Shown in pieces: positions 16,381-24,786 of a stretch of 64,000 nt of DNA. Below the pieces are notes generated by a model, which did not search any database, was not told where the DNA came from, and saw only the letters and a program-made list of their open reading frames with translations. Location: NCBI GenBank assembly GCA_002506535.1, contig DAXT01000010.1:30296-94295 (forward strand). Reading direction: 5' to 3'. The translations under genes and the position numbers were made by a program. Each line of letters begins with the position of its first letter. The first letter of the stretch is position 1. Source of the DNA: Methanothrix harundinacea. Lineage in GTDB: Archaea > Halobacteriota > Methanosarcinia > Methanotrichales > Methanotrichaceae.

Positions 16381-16418
16381 CTAAAAGTTGGCGTCTTTCT
16401 CCATAAACGCCAAGTTTT
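16381..16418. repeat. palindrome related to the one at 13808, right side of AT-rich island
   Basis: CTAAAAGTTGGCGT at the left arm resembles the left arm at 13808 (CTAAAAGCTAGCGT). TTGGCGT pairs with ACGCCAA (16407-16413), and AAAA with TTTT beyond a mismatch. Together the two palindromes bracket 13.8-16.4 kb. Confidence 0.5.
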
Positions 16419-16442
16419 CGCCAGTTAAGTTACGTGGCTCAG

Positions 16443-17432
16443 CTACCCCAACACCCTCCCATCGACCCCGATCCCCAGAACTTCCCTCGCCCCGCCATAC
16501 ACATCCTCCGCGATCAGGGCGCACCCGAGGGCCGCATCGCAGCTTGCAAGCGCCAAAACCTCCCGCCCCAGAAGCTTCGAGACCCTGCCAGCGATCCGGG
16601 AGGCGGGGTCGCCAGCGAGATAGAGCGCCGGTTTCGCTTCGCCATGGTCCCGGAGGAGGACGGCCATCGCCGCGATCTCCATGGCGGCATAGAGCGCCAG
16701 CGCCTCGAAGGCCGCCTCCTTCTCTTCATCGGTGCAGCCCTTGAGGGTGAGGCCGCGCTTTCGCAGGATCCCGCCCCGGGTGAAGGCCTCGTTGGCGGTC
16801 ATCTCGCCGGCGTCGACCTTTCGGATCGCGGCGACGTCCAGGGGGCCGTGGAGAAGGCCCGGGGCAAAGATGGGGGCGTCGATGGCGCCGACGATGCGCC
16901 CATCGGCGACGCCGATGGTGACGACGTTGGAGCTGGCGTCGGAGATGATGAAATCCTCCGGCCCGTCCTTTCTCACCTTGTAGGCGAGCCCCACCTTCTC
17001 GGGGCTCGCGCCGTGGGAGAAGACTTTCATCCGTGGGTCGATTTTGGAGCGGTCGTGAATCCCGGGCAGGAGGATCGCGGGCCATTTCGCCTCGCGGACG
17101 GCGTCGAAGACGTTCGTCCCGCCCCCGACGTGCAGGCCCGCGCCGTCCTGGCTGATCACCCCCCGGTTTTCGGCATCCTCGATTTTGACGATCTCGGTGA
17201 TCCCGTCCCCCATGGAGTAGCAGAGGGCGAGGAGGTCGACCTTCTCGGCGCTGCCGGCGCCGCCATCGCCGCCTCCGCCGGAGCCGGGGGCGATGTCGAA
17301 GGCCTCCCGGATCCGGTCGGCGATCTGCGATGGAGCGAGCCTCCCGGCTTCCGCCCTCGGGATGACGAAGCACTTGCCGTCGGTGTTGGCAAACCTGATC
17401 GCCCTCGTCCCGTGATCGACGCCAAGAAACAT
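16443..17432 (-). CDS. methanogenesis marker protein 12
   Basis: This is a 329-residue protein starting at ATG 17432. It begins MFLGVDHGTRAIRFANTDG, the form of an actin/hexokinase-fold nucleotide-binding phosphate-1 loop, and has further glycine-rich sugar-kinase-like motifs (GGGTNVFD, YLAGDPASRIAG). Length and motifs fit methanogenesis marker 12, a family found in methanogens with no established reaction. It is one base from the end of cofD and probably in the same transcript. An ATP-dependent role in cofactor or enzyme maturation is plausible but inferred. Confidence 0.85.
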   Translation of the reverse strand: MFLGVDHGTRAIRFANTDGKCFVIPRAEAGRLAPSQIADRIREAFDIAPGSGGGGDGGAGSAEKVDLLALCYSMGDGITEIVKIEDAENRGVISQDGAGLHVGGGTNVFDAVREAKWPAILLPGIHDRSKIDPRMKVFSHGASPEKVGLAYKVRKDGPEDFIISDASSNVVTIGVADGRIVGAIDAPIFAPGLLHGPLDVAAIRKVDAGEMTANEAFTRGGILRKRGLTLKGCTDEEKEAAFEALALYAAMEIAAMAVLLRDHGEAKPALYLAGDPASRIAGRVSKLLGREVLALASCDAALGCALIAEDVYGGAREVLGIGVDGRVLG

Positions 17433-17433
17433 C

Positions 17434-18378
17434 TTAGACTCCCTCCTCCGCTTCAGTCCCCATCTCTTCGTCCACGATCTTCACGATCTCCTTCGCCAGC
17501 CTCAGGCTGTCATTCTGGTCCTTCATGACGGTGTCGAGCCTCACCGAGGGGCCCTGGTAGTCGCTCTCGGGGCTCACCACCATCAGGTCGACGCACCCCA
17601 GGATCTCGGCGACGGCCTTGTCGGTGACGGGGTAGCCCTGCGCCCGCATGAATTTGGCTGCCGGTCCGCTGACGGGCCGCCCGCCGACGAGGGGGCTGAC
17701 GGCGACGACCGGGCACTTTCCCCTGCCACCTCCCAGGAGGTCCCGGACCCCCCGGAGGGCGAGGATCGGTCCGATGCTGGAGACGGGGTTACTCGGCCCG
17801 ATGAGGACCGGCTCGCCTTTCTCAGCCGCTTTCTTCAGGGCGGCGATAAACCCGGGGGAGGGGCGGGCCTCCTCGATACCTTGGTATCTCACCCCCGTCA
17901 CCTCCGGCTGGCCGGATCGGCCGACCCAGAACTCCTGCAGGTCCATCTCCCCCTCAGGGGTCGATATGACTGTGGAGACGGGATCGTCGGTCATGGGGAC
18001 GACCTTCTCCTCCACCTTCAGGGCACGGCAGAGCCTCTCCGTCGCTTCGGAGAGGGAGAGGCCTTCGCGGAGGAGGCCGGACCGGAATATGTGAACGGCG
18101 CGGTCGAGGTCGCCGAGGGCGAGGAGCTCTTGATGGCCCAAGCTTTTGAGGAAGTTGTGGGTATTAAAAGAGTCTTTTTCGATCCCCCACCACCTCGACC
18201 TGTCGATCATCCCCGCCAAGGTGTAGACGATGGTGTCCAGGTCCGGGGAGACCAGGTTTCCGGAGATCCAGAGGTCATCGGCGGTATTGGCAACGACGCT
18301 CACCTCCGATGGATCGAGGACCTTCTGCAGGCCCAAAAGGAGCCTCGGGGTCCCGGTCCCGCCGCTGAGGACTATCAG
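17434..18378 (-). CDS. cofD: 2-phospho-L-lactate transferase (F420 biosynthesis)
   Basis: CofD joins the activated phospholactate unit to the deazaflavin Fo, forming the F420-0 backbone. ATG is absent at the family start. The conserved opening I-V-L-S-GGTGTPRLLLGLQKV is encoded only if translation begins at CTG 18378, which follows AGGGAGGCGGATAGA. An in-frame TGA (the stop of the upstream gene at 18406-18408) excludes anything longer. Starting at the internal TTG 18336 would delete the GGTGTP substrate loop. The CTG start gives 314 residues, normal for the family. Other motifs are VVANTADD and NPVSSIGP. It lies between a ZPR1-like gene and marker 12, with cofG nearby. Confidence 0.93.
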   Translation of the reverse strand: MIVLSGGTGTPRLLLGLQKVLDPSEVSVVANTADDLWISGNLVSPDLDTIVYTLAGMIDRSRWWGIEKDSFNTHNFLKSLGHQELLALGDLDRAVHIFRSGLLREGLSLSEATERLCRALKVEEKVVPMTDDPVSTVISTPEGEMDLQEFWVGRSGQPEVTGVRYQGIEEARPSPGFIAALKKAAEKGEPVLIGPSNPVSSIGPILALRGVRDLLGGGRGKCPVVAVSPLVGGRPVSGPAAKFMRAQGYPVTDKAVAEILGCVDLMVVSPESDYQGPSVRLDTVMKDQNDSLRLAKEIVKIVDEEMGTEAEEGV

Positions 18379-18405
18379 TCTATCCGCCTCCCTGGGCTTC
18401 GCTCC

Positions 18406-18984
18406 TCATGCGGGGGAGTCGAGGATGATCATCCCGGTCTCGAGGCCCTCGCACTCTTCGGGGGTGAGCTTAGTCGAGGACGCCTTCTCGGAGACTATGG
18501 CGCTGTTACCGAGGGGGTCTTCCAGGATCACCGTCAGCGGCCCTGTCCCTTCCATCGCCCTCTCGATCTTCTCCAGGATGAACTCGCCCCGGCATACGTT
18601 CTCCTCCGCCCCGGCGCTCCGGGCGGACCGGGTGGCGAAGAGGACGATATCTCTCACCCTCTGAAGTACCCCCTCGACGTTGGAGATGTACGCCTCCGAG
18701 GCGGGGCCGGGCTGCACATCGATCCCCAGCTCCGGGATTCTGATCGTACCGCTGGTGGACCTGATCACCCGGGCGTTCAGATCTTCAGCGTCGTCGATGG
18801 TGATGGTGTACCTCACCGGCTCCCCCTGGGAGAGAAGGATCGTGTCCGATAGCCGAAAGCCGCAACCTCCGCAGACCCCGGCGATGATCAGAGCCTCGCC
18901 GAAGTGGGGGATATCCATCGTCTCCCAGTCGAAAGAGATCGAGGCCTGGCAGATGGGGCAGCTCGAGGTCGTCTTGACCTTCAA
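18406..18984 (-). CDS. ZPR1-type zinc-finger protein
   Basis: This is a 192-residue protein. Residues 9-45 hold a CPIC...CGGC four-cysteine zinc finger (CPICQASISF and GVCGGCGFRLSD), followed by a beta-rich domain with RVIRSTSGTIRIPELGI, which is typical of ZPR1 family N-terminal halves. Archaeal homologues are single-module versions of eukaryotic ZPR1, which binds translation factor EF1A; the archaeal role is not established. The start overlaps the end of sepF by four bases (ATGA-type coupling). The stop is shared in frame with the upstream limit of cofD. Confidence 0.88.
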   Translation of the reverse strand: MKVKTTSSCPICQASISFDWETMDIPHFGEALIIAGVCGGCGFRLSDTILLSQGEPVRYTITIDDAEDLNARVIRSTSGTIRIPELGIDVQPGPASEAYISNVEGVLQRVRDIVLFATRSARSAGAEENVCRGEFILEKIERAMEGTGPLTVILEDPLGNSAIVSEKASSTKLTPEECEGLETGMIILDSPA

Positions 18985-19343
18985 TCCTCCACCCCCAGAA
19001 GGTTCTCCCGGTCTATCCTCATATTGGCGGGTACGACTATCACCAGGTTGTCCCCCAGGCCTGCGATGTCCCCCCTCTGCTCCTGGACGGCGGCCTTCAG
19101 CTCGCCGATCGCCTCGTCCAGAAGGTCCTTCTCCCGCCTCAATGGAGATATGTCCACCAGGACCAGGTTTCCCTTCCGTATCTCCATCTTTATATCGGGG
19201 AGAACTTCAAGGTCGTTCAGCTCCGCCATCCTCACCAGAATCTCGAAGGGGCCTTTCGCTGAGACCTCCTCGAACTGTCCCAGGTCTATGTTAACGTAAT
19301 CCTCATCGCCAGACCTGCCCATCAACTTGTCCAAGATGCCCAT
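18981..19343 (-). CDS. sepF: SepF-like cell division protein
   Basis: This is a 120-residue protein. It starts MGILDKLMGRSG, an amphipathic membrane-targeting helix, then a linker with YVNIDLGQFEE. The SepF core follows (ILVRMAELNDLEVLPDIK, KGNLVLVDISPL, GDIAGLGDNLVIVVP). Archaeal SepF tethers FtsZ to the membrane at the division site and is the main FtsZ anchor in archaea that lack FtsA. It is translationally coupled to the ZPR1-like gene. ATG 19343 gives the expected membrane helix, so the start is secure. Confidence 0.92.
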   Translation of the reverse strand: MGILDKLMGRSGDEDYVNIDLGQFEEVSAKGPFEILVRMAELNDLEVLPDIKMEIRKGNLVLVDISPLRREKDLLDEAIGELKAAVQEQRGDIAGLGDNLVIVVPANMRIDRENLLGVED

Positions 19344-19397
19344 ATCCCACCCTCTGTCAAGAGGTATGCTGCTCCCAGATCTTCAAATCTTCCAGAT

Positions 19398-19583
19398 TCA
19401 CTCCTGGACGTTCAAGAGCCGAAATCCGGCCCCGCCCATCAGGAGCATGAAGGCCAGAACTGCAAATACGAACCCCGCCGGCTGGAGGGGTTCGGGCGCG
19501 GCGAGCTGAACCAGAATCATCAGGGTGATCATCAGAAAGACCAGCCCGCAGCTTACGCCGATCTCAAGGGACTTTTTGCTCAT
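19398..19583 (-). CDS. small two-helix membrane protein
   Basis: This is a 61-residue protein starting at ATG 19583 after a GAGGAGGTGGC-rich ribosome site. There are two hydrophobic segments (about 8-28 and 37-53) joined by a short turn (APEPLQPAG). It sits between cofG and sepF on the same strand, so it is probably co-transcribed. No family is recognised. The good ribosome site and consistent hydrophobic pattern support a real gene. Confidence 0.65.
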   Translation of the reverse strand: MSKKSLEIGVSCGLVFLMITLMILVQLAAPEPLQPAGFVFAVLAFMLLMGGAGFRLLNVQE

Positions 19584-19613
19584 ACGCCACCTCCTCTGCG
19601 CTGATATATGATA

Positions 19614-20621
19614 TCATTTGCGATTCCGATCCGAGATCTCAGAGTCGTCCCGCCTTCTCAGGCCGTCGGGCCCCGCCAGCCTCTCCACCAGTTCTCTGGT
19701 CTCGCTCCCATGCCATCCCAGATCGATGAACCGGGGGTAGACGGCGAGCCTCTCGACCATCTGGAAGCCTGGAAGGCGGGATCTAAGGACCTCGGGGGTT
19801 GGCCAGAGCCTCCCGGGGTTGATCCAGTCCGGGGTTACGGGGCTGATCCCCCCCAGGTCTGAGGCTCCTGCCTCCACCAGGGGGAGGGGGTCTGCCAGGT
19901 TCGGCGGGACCTGGACGGCGACCTCCGCCGGGAGGATCGATCTCGCCATACTCACCGTCTCCACCAGGGTCTCCATCCTCGGAGGAGGGATGGCGGCCAT
20001 GGCGGTCTCATCCTTCGGGTCGAAGGGCTGGACGATCACCTCCTGGATGGTGCCGCAGGTCGCGTGGATCTTTTTTATCGCCTCGATCGATCGGATCCGG
20101 TCTTCTCTTGTCTCTCCGATCCCCACCAGGATCCCGGTGGTGAATGGTATCGAAAGCTCCCCAGCGGCCGCCATCGCCTCCAACCTCAGGAGGGGATCTT
20201 TTCCGGGGGAGGAGCGGTGGGCCTCAACCTCGGCCGTCGTCTCGAGCATCAGCCCCATACTGGCGTTGTAGGGGGCTAGCCTCCTCATCTCCTCCTTTGA
20301 GAGGAGGCCGGCGTTGGTATGGGGGAGGAGGCCCTTTTCCAGGGCCAGCATAGATAGCTCGATCAGATACTCTATCAGGTCGTCTATTCCCGCATCTTTG
20401 AGCCGGCCGGAGAAGCCGGGGACCTCCCAGGGCGCCTCCCCGAGGGAGAAGAGCGCCTCGGTGCATCCTGCCCTCGCCCCCCGGTCCAGAAGGTCGATCG
20501 CCTCCTGGCGGCGGATAACCCTCCCGTCGTCCCGGCGAAAGCCGCAGTAGAGGCACCTATTCTTGCAGACGTCGGTGACGGGTACGAAGACGTTCCGGGA
20601 GTAGGTCAACAGCTTCCTCAT
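19614..20621 (-). CDS. cofG: 7,8-didemethyl-8-hydroxy-5-deazariboflavin synthase, CofG subunit
   Basis: CofG is the radical SAM half of Fo synthase, which with CofH makes the deazaflavin chromophore of F420. The cluster-binding motif CKNRCLYC follows SRNVFVPVTDV, the signature opening of the family. GEAPWEVPG and later motifs fit as well. I take ATG 20621 (MRKLLTYSRN) because it matches the family N-terminus; a TTG at 20654 would add 11 residues. The length is 335 residues. It is in one direction with UPF0179 upstream and sepF, ZPR1 and cofD downstream. CofH is not in this window. Confidence 0.95.
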   Translation of the reverse strand: MRKLLTYSRNVFVPVTDVCKNRCLYCGFRRDDGRVIRRQEAIDLLDRGARAGCTEALFSLGEAPWEVPGFSGRLKDAGIDDLIEYLIELSMLALEKGLLPHTNAGLLSKEEMRRLAPYNASMGLMLETTAEVEAHRSSPGKDPLLRLEAMAAAGELSIPFTTGILVGIGETREDRIRSIEAIKKIHATCGTIQEVIVQPFDPKDETAMAAIPPPRMETLVETVSMARSILPAEVAVQVPPNLADPLPLVEAGASDLGGISPVTPDWINPGRLWPTPEVLRSRLPGFQMVERLAVYPRFIDLGWHGSETRELVERLAGPDGLRRRDDSEISDRNRK

Positions 20622-20679
20622 GCTGGCGATCCGGGGGCCTTGGAAGAGGCCCAAAAAATCGGGGTGGTAACGGGCGGCT

Positions 20680-21129
20680 TCAGCGCCTCAGCTCCACCAG
20701 CTTCAGCTTGTTTCCGACCTCGCAATCCTCGGGCACCTCCCCAACCACATCGACGATGGTGCACCGGTCCCCCTCCTTCAGGCCGACGGGGTGGCAGAGC
20801 TCGTACATGGTGCATTCGTACGAATCGCATTTGGGTGGTTCAAGGACGGTCTTGGAGCCGGCGAAGGCCTTCCTGGCGTCGATGGCGGCGATGATGGGGC
20901 TTTCGGTCACCTCCACCGCCCGGACCCCCGCCTCGTGGATGGGGCAATCGTGGACCAGCTCCCCGCGGATCCCCAGGATCCTGTACCTCCTCCCCGACTC
21001 CAGGTTTGTGCAGGTGTTTCTGAGCTTGCAGGTCTCGCACTCCGGGGACGGGGCGTTGAATATGAACTCCATCCCTATCGTCGCGAGCTTGGTTCCTATC
21101 AGGGTGATCTGTGTAGCTGCTTCGGACAT
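20680..21129 (-). CDS. UPF0179 family protein
   Basis: This is a 149-residue protein rich in cysteine: CETCKLRNTC, HDCPIHEAG, CDSYECTMYELC. This spacing fits UPF0179, an archaeal family of unknown function that probably binds zinc or an Fe-S cluster. A TATA-like ATAATATAATTA lies just upstream (about 21147-21158), giving a short leader containing GAGGCGA before ATG 21129. It is in line with egsA upstream and cofG downstream. No reaction can be assigned. Confidence 0.88.
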   Translation of the reverse strand: MSEAATQITLIGTKLATIGMEFIFNAPSPECETCKLRNTCTNLESGRRYRILGIRGELVHDCPIHEAGVRAVEVTESPIIAAIDARKAFAGSKTVLEPPKCDSYECTMYELCHPVGLKEGDRCTIVDVVGEVPEDCEVGNKLKLVELRR

Positions 21130-21151
21130 GATATTCGCCTCAAGTGAATAA

Positions 21152-22201
21152 TTATATTATTTTTGTCTTTCTGGCGGCCGCCGTCGCCGCCTCTCGGGTG
21201 ATCCCCGATCCGAGGATGGTGTAACGCTCGGGGCGGATGTTGTGGGCTGTTGTCAGCGCCTCGATCACCGTCTCCTCGTCGATACCGATCTCGGAGGCGC
21301 AAGTGGGGGCCCCCACCTCCCGCAGGGCGGTCTGGATCATCTTCCAGTCGCCTCCGTGAAGGTACATCATGACGATCGTTCCGAGGCCGCAGAGCTCGCC
21401 GTGGAGCGCCTTCCCCGGATCGATCCGGTTTATGGCGTGGGCGAACTTGTGCTCCGAGCCGCTGGCGGGGCGCGAGGATCCGGCGATGGACATGGCTACG
21501 CCGCTGGATATGAGCGCCTTGACGACGACCCTTGCCGACTCTTCTAGCCCCGGTTTCAGGTCTGGGGCGGTCTCGACGATCATCTTCGCCGTCATCTCCG
21601 ATAGTGCCGAGGCGTACTCGCTGTACTCCTCGCCCCGGAGCCTGGAGCCGAGCTTCCAGTCCCTTATGGCGGTGATGTTGGATATTATGTCGCCGCATCC
21701 GGCGGCCAGGAGCCTTTTGGGGGCTTTGGAGATGATGGCGGTGTCGGCTACGATCCCCAGGGGTGCGTGGGCGGAGACGGATGTCGTCTCGCCGTCGATG
21801 GTGATGGAGGCCTGGGCGGAGCAGATACCGTCGTGGGAGGCGGCGGTGGGGATGGAGACGAAGTGGAGTTTCGCCCTCTGCGAGGCGAGCTTGGCTACGT
21901 CTATCGACCTTCCGCCGCCGACGGCTATGAGAAATCCGGCATCCATATCTGCCGCCAGCCGTTCGGCCCTCTCCACCTCCTCGAGTTTTGAAAATTTTGT
22001 GATCATCAGGTTTGTATCGAAGCCGCGATCTTCCATCCGCCGGGAGACCTCTGCCCCCGCCAGCTCGCAGGTGGTGGGGCCGGTGACGATGAGGGCTCCG
22101 CCCTTCAGTTTGAGGTCGAGGCAGACGTCGGCCACCTCTCGCGCGACGCCGCTGCCGACGACGACCAGCCGCGGAAGCTCCATCCATTTCGATCTAGTCA
22201 A
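21152..22201 (-). CDS. egsA: sn-glycerol-1-phosphate dehydrogenase [NAD(P)+]
   Basis: The enzyme reduces dihydroxyacetone phosphate to sn-glycerol-1-phosphate, the backbone of archaeal membrane lipids. Family motifs are present: the NAD(P)-binding VGGGRSIDVAK, the PTAASHDGICS metal/substrate loop, SGSEHKFAHAI and LHGELCG with zinc-ligand histidines. I choose TTG 22201 because GGTGA lies five bases before it and because the TATA box at 22239-22246 predicts initiation near 22215. The longer TTG start at 22222 would fall upstream of that point. The length is 349 residues. An inverted repeat overlies the promoter. Confidence 0.93.
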   Translation of the reverse strand: MTRSKWMELPRLVVVGSGVAREVADVCLDLKLKGGALIVTGPTTCELAGAEVSRRMEDRGFDTNLMITKFSKLEEVERAERLAADMDAGFLIAVGGGRSIDVAKLASQRAKLHFVSIPTAASHDGICSAQASITIDGETTSVSAHAPLGIVADTAIISKAPKRLLAAGCGDIISNITAIRDWKLGSRLRGEEYSEYASALSEMTAKMIVETAPDLKPGLEESARVVVKALISSGVAMSIAGSSRPASGSEHKFAHAINRIDPGKALHGELCGLGTIVMMYLHGGDWKMIQTALREVGAPTCASEIGIDEETVIEALTTAHNIRPERYTILGSGITREAATAAARKTKII

Positions 22202-22223
22202 CGGTCTCACCAGCTTGGACAAA

Positions 22224-22246
22224 ATTCGTATCTCTACGAATATAAA
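22224..22246 (-). promoter_or_regulatory. egsA TATA box overlapped by a 7-bp inverted repeat
   Basis: Minus-strand TTTATATT (22239-22246) is a good TATA box. ATTCGTA (22224-22230) and TACGAAT (22235-22241) form a perfect inverted repeat with a four-base spacer, touching the TATA box and the region just before the predicted start. This is a candidate operator, with a repressor position inferred. Confidence 0.5.
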
Positions 22247-22350
22247 CGCTCCCTAAAACGGACCGTCGGCCGGCCGCAGGCCGGGTCGGAGAGGATGGGA
22301 TAGGGGCCGGAATATATGAGGAACATATGAGAAACAGAAAAATATATTTT

Positions 22351-23109
22351 TCAACCATTTCTCAGGATCTTCAGGTCGGAGAGGATCCTCTCCCTGTACC
22401 GGTTCACCTCGGCGCTGGTCCTGATCCGGGGCCTTGGGAGGTCGACGTCGATGATCTTGTTTATCTGCCCCGGCCGGGCGGACATGATCACCACCCTGTC
22501 GGCGAGGTATATCGCCTCGTCGACGCTGTGGGTGACGAAGACGACGGTCTTCTGTTGCTCCTGCCAGATCCGGAGAAGCTCCGACTGCATGACGTTACGG
22601 GTCTGGGCGTCTAAGGCCCCGAAGGGCTCGTCCATGAATAGAGCCCTGGGGTTGTTGACGAGCGCCCGGACGATGGCGACCCTCTGCTTCATCCCCCCCG
22701 AGAGCTCGTGGGGGAAGCTGTTCTCAAACCCCGCAAGGCCGACGGCCTGGATGTACCGGCGGGCCTTCTCGTGCCGTTCCGCCTTGGAGACGCCCTGAAG
22801 CTCCAGACCGAAGGAGACGTTGTCGAGGATCGTCCTCCAGGGGAAGAGAGAGTACTCCTGAAATACCATCCCCCGCTGGGGCCCCGGCCCCTCGATGGGG
22901 ACGCCGTCCAGGGTCACCTCGCCGCTGGTGGGCCTCTCAAGGCCGGCCATGATCCGCAAGAGGGTCGTCTTGCCGCAGCCGGAGGGGCCGAGGATGCAGA
23001 TGAACTCCTTCTCCCCCACCGAGAGGTTGACCTCGCGGAGCGCCTCGAAGGTCTTGCCCTTCACCGAGAAGCTCTTCGACAGGCCCTTGATCTCCAGGAG
23101 CGCGGTCAT
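22351..23109 (-). CDS. ABC transporter ATP-binding protein (nitrate/sulfonate/taurine type)
   Basis: This is a 252-residue complete nucleotide-binding subunit. It has Walker A GPSGCGKTT, a Q-loop, the signature LSGGMKQR, Walker B ALFMDEP and the H-loop VTHS. Similarity in length and the SARPGQI region suggests the SsuB/TauB/NrtD subfamily that energises uptake of small oxyanion-containing solutes. No permease or binding-protein gene is adjacent on either side, so it is an orphan here and the substrate cannot be inferred. The partner genes are presumably elsewhere. Confidence 0.9.
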   Translation of the reverse strand: MTALLEIKGLSKSFSVKGKTFEALREVNLSVGEKEFICILGPSGCGKTTLLRIMAGLERPTSGEVTLDGVPIEGPGPQRGMVFQEYSLFPWRTILDNVSFGLELQGVSKAERHEKARRYIQAVGLAGFENSFPHELSGGMKQRVAIVRALVNNPRALFMDEPFGALDAQTRNVMQSELLRIWQEQQKTVVFVTHSVDEAIYLADRVVIMSARPGQINKIIDVDLPRPRIRTSAEVNRYRERILSDLKILRNG

Positions 23110-23352
23110 AGTGGCGGGGATTTGGTCGGCGGAAGTATAAGGCTTTTCTGTCGCGAGCGGGTTAGGGCCGCAATAGGTAAATGACCTGAGAAAGAGATAT
23201 AATGCGCATCTGTGGAATTAATGTTAAACTCGTGATACGACCGATCATATCACTTTGGTATTTTAGCCTTTATACATCGAAACTACGGATTCATATTAAT
23301 ATAAAACAAAATTTTTGTAGTAATATTATTATATCTCAAGCAACTTGGAGTT

Positions 23353-24645
23353 TTATTTGATCTCGATTAATCCTGTGGAGCTATTTATGATAATCTCTTC
23401 AGCAATAAATCGAAGAATTGGGATTTCCTTCACGAGATATCTATCATGTTTAATTGGAATGCAACTTGGCTTTTCACCCCTCTTGCTGTGGACTATAGAG
23501 TTTCGTATACCATAGATCCTACTAGCTATTTTCTCAAATATATCATTTTCTGATTTGGAATTTAGATTAATCGGATATTTGTTCAAAAACGCTACAGGTT
23601 GATTATAATAATCGACCAAACTTGCATCATGATTTTGGATTTCTAGTGTCAAATCATTAATTTTCACATATCTTTTTAACGTCAGTATTAGTGCTTCTTT
23701 TTCGTTAATATTTTCAGCATTTCTAGGCTTAATATGAGACTCTATAACTTTAATAATGGCCTCTAAATCTCCATCTCTGTTATATGAGAATCCAGGCTTG
23801 GTTATTCTATCTCGAATTTCTTCGACAATATGTTGATCGTATATTTCTCTAAAGAAATGTTCGATAATTTGGTAAAGTGATAAATACTGAAGTTGCATAT
23901 TATCTGTAGAAATTGCTATCTGATAACGATGAACTAGGTCCGAAATATATATTCTTTTTGGTGGATCCATCTCTTCAATAGTAGCCCTTCTAATTCTGCT
24001 AATTCTATTTATTCCAAGCAATTCTTCTGGGGATTTGAGCTCAATTACAGAGATTCCAAGGTTATAAGATATATTAAATATAAATGAATTTGCAAATTTT
24101 GAAAATCTCTCCAGATCTAATGTGGTTTCGGAATCCATCTTGAGTGTTTGTATTCTGGGTTGTATTCTAATTGCATAACCTATTAAGGAAAATAAATCTC
24201 CGTCATGTTCTGAATTACAGAATCTTTCTAAGGCGTATCTCCTCATACGACGGAAATTCCCTCTATAAAAGTTAGGATTATCTTTAAATATATTGATTAT
24301 GTATATTAAGTATTCCGGCGACGGCGTGGAGATTTCATAAGTTATCCCATTATATATATCTCCTTTCTTTAATTCATTGAATTGGCCAGATGATCTAAAT
24401 GGATAATAAGGTATAAAATTTACGGGACTTTCATAATATTTATCATAGTACATAGTAGCATCATCATATTTCATCGAGTTAAGTGATCCGTATATATTCG
24501 TTATCCTAACCTTAGTTGTAGTAAGTTCGACCTCTCCCATTAAATTTATTTTGATCTCGTCTTCAGTCTCCTCTATAGGATCCTCGGTGATATTAGATAT
24601 TAACTCTTTAAACTTATCAATAGGAGAATAAATGTCCTCCGACAT
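23353..24645 (-). CDS. AT-rich HEPN-like protein, candidate RNase/defence gene
   Basis: This is a 430-residue protein starting at ATG 24645 after GAGGTA. Composition is strongly AT-rich against GC-rich neighbours. The C-terminal third has a helical region (QYLSLYQIIEHFFREIY) and then SRIYGIRNSIVHSKRG, which contains the R-N-x3-H motif of HEPN domains, many of which are metal-independent RNases in defence and toxin systems. The N-terminal ~200 residues are beta-rich and unrecognised, as in two-part ApeA-like proteins. No antitoxin-like nucleotidyltransferase is adjacent. Recent acquisition is likely. Its role in defence is inference; the HEPN motif is what is seen. Confidence 0.7.
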   Translation of the reverse strand: MSEDIYSPIDKFKELISNITEDPIEETEDEIKINLMGEVELTTTKVRITNIYGSLNSMKYDDATMYYDKYYESPVNFIPYYPFRSSGQFNELKKGDIYNGITYEISTPSPEYLIYIINIFKDNPNFYRGNFRRMRRYALERFCNSEHDGDLFSLIGYAIRIQPRIQTLKMDSETTLDLERFSKFANSFIFNISYNLGISVIELKSPEELLGINRISRIRRATIEEMDPPKRIYISDLVHRYQIAISTDNMQLQYLSLYQIIEHFFREIYDQHIVEEIRDRITKPGFSYNRDGDLEAIIKVIESHIKPRNAENINEKEALILTLKRYVKINDLTLEIQNHDASLVDYYNQPVAFLNKYPINLNSKSENDIFEKIASRIYGIRNSIVHSKRGEKPSCIPIKHDRYLVKEIPILRFIAEEIIINSSTGLIEIK

Positions 24646-24786
24646 ATTACCTCGGTCGTTATTTTGTCAGCACTTTTTGATGGTGTATCTCGCATCAACC
24701 AGATAAATACGTTGTGTTTAATCCACTTAGGCGCACAATATATACAATAATATTGATTTAACAAATTGGCGCTACAGCTCTCAAGC

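Noticed and set aside
22351..23109. Complete ABC uptake operon
   Set aside because: No permease or substrate-binding gene is adjacent, so only the ATPase is supported.
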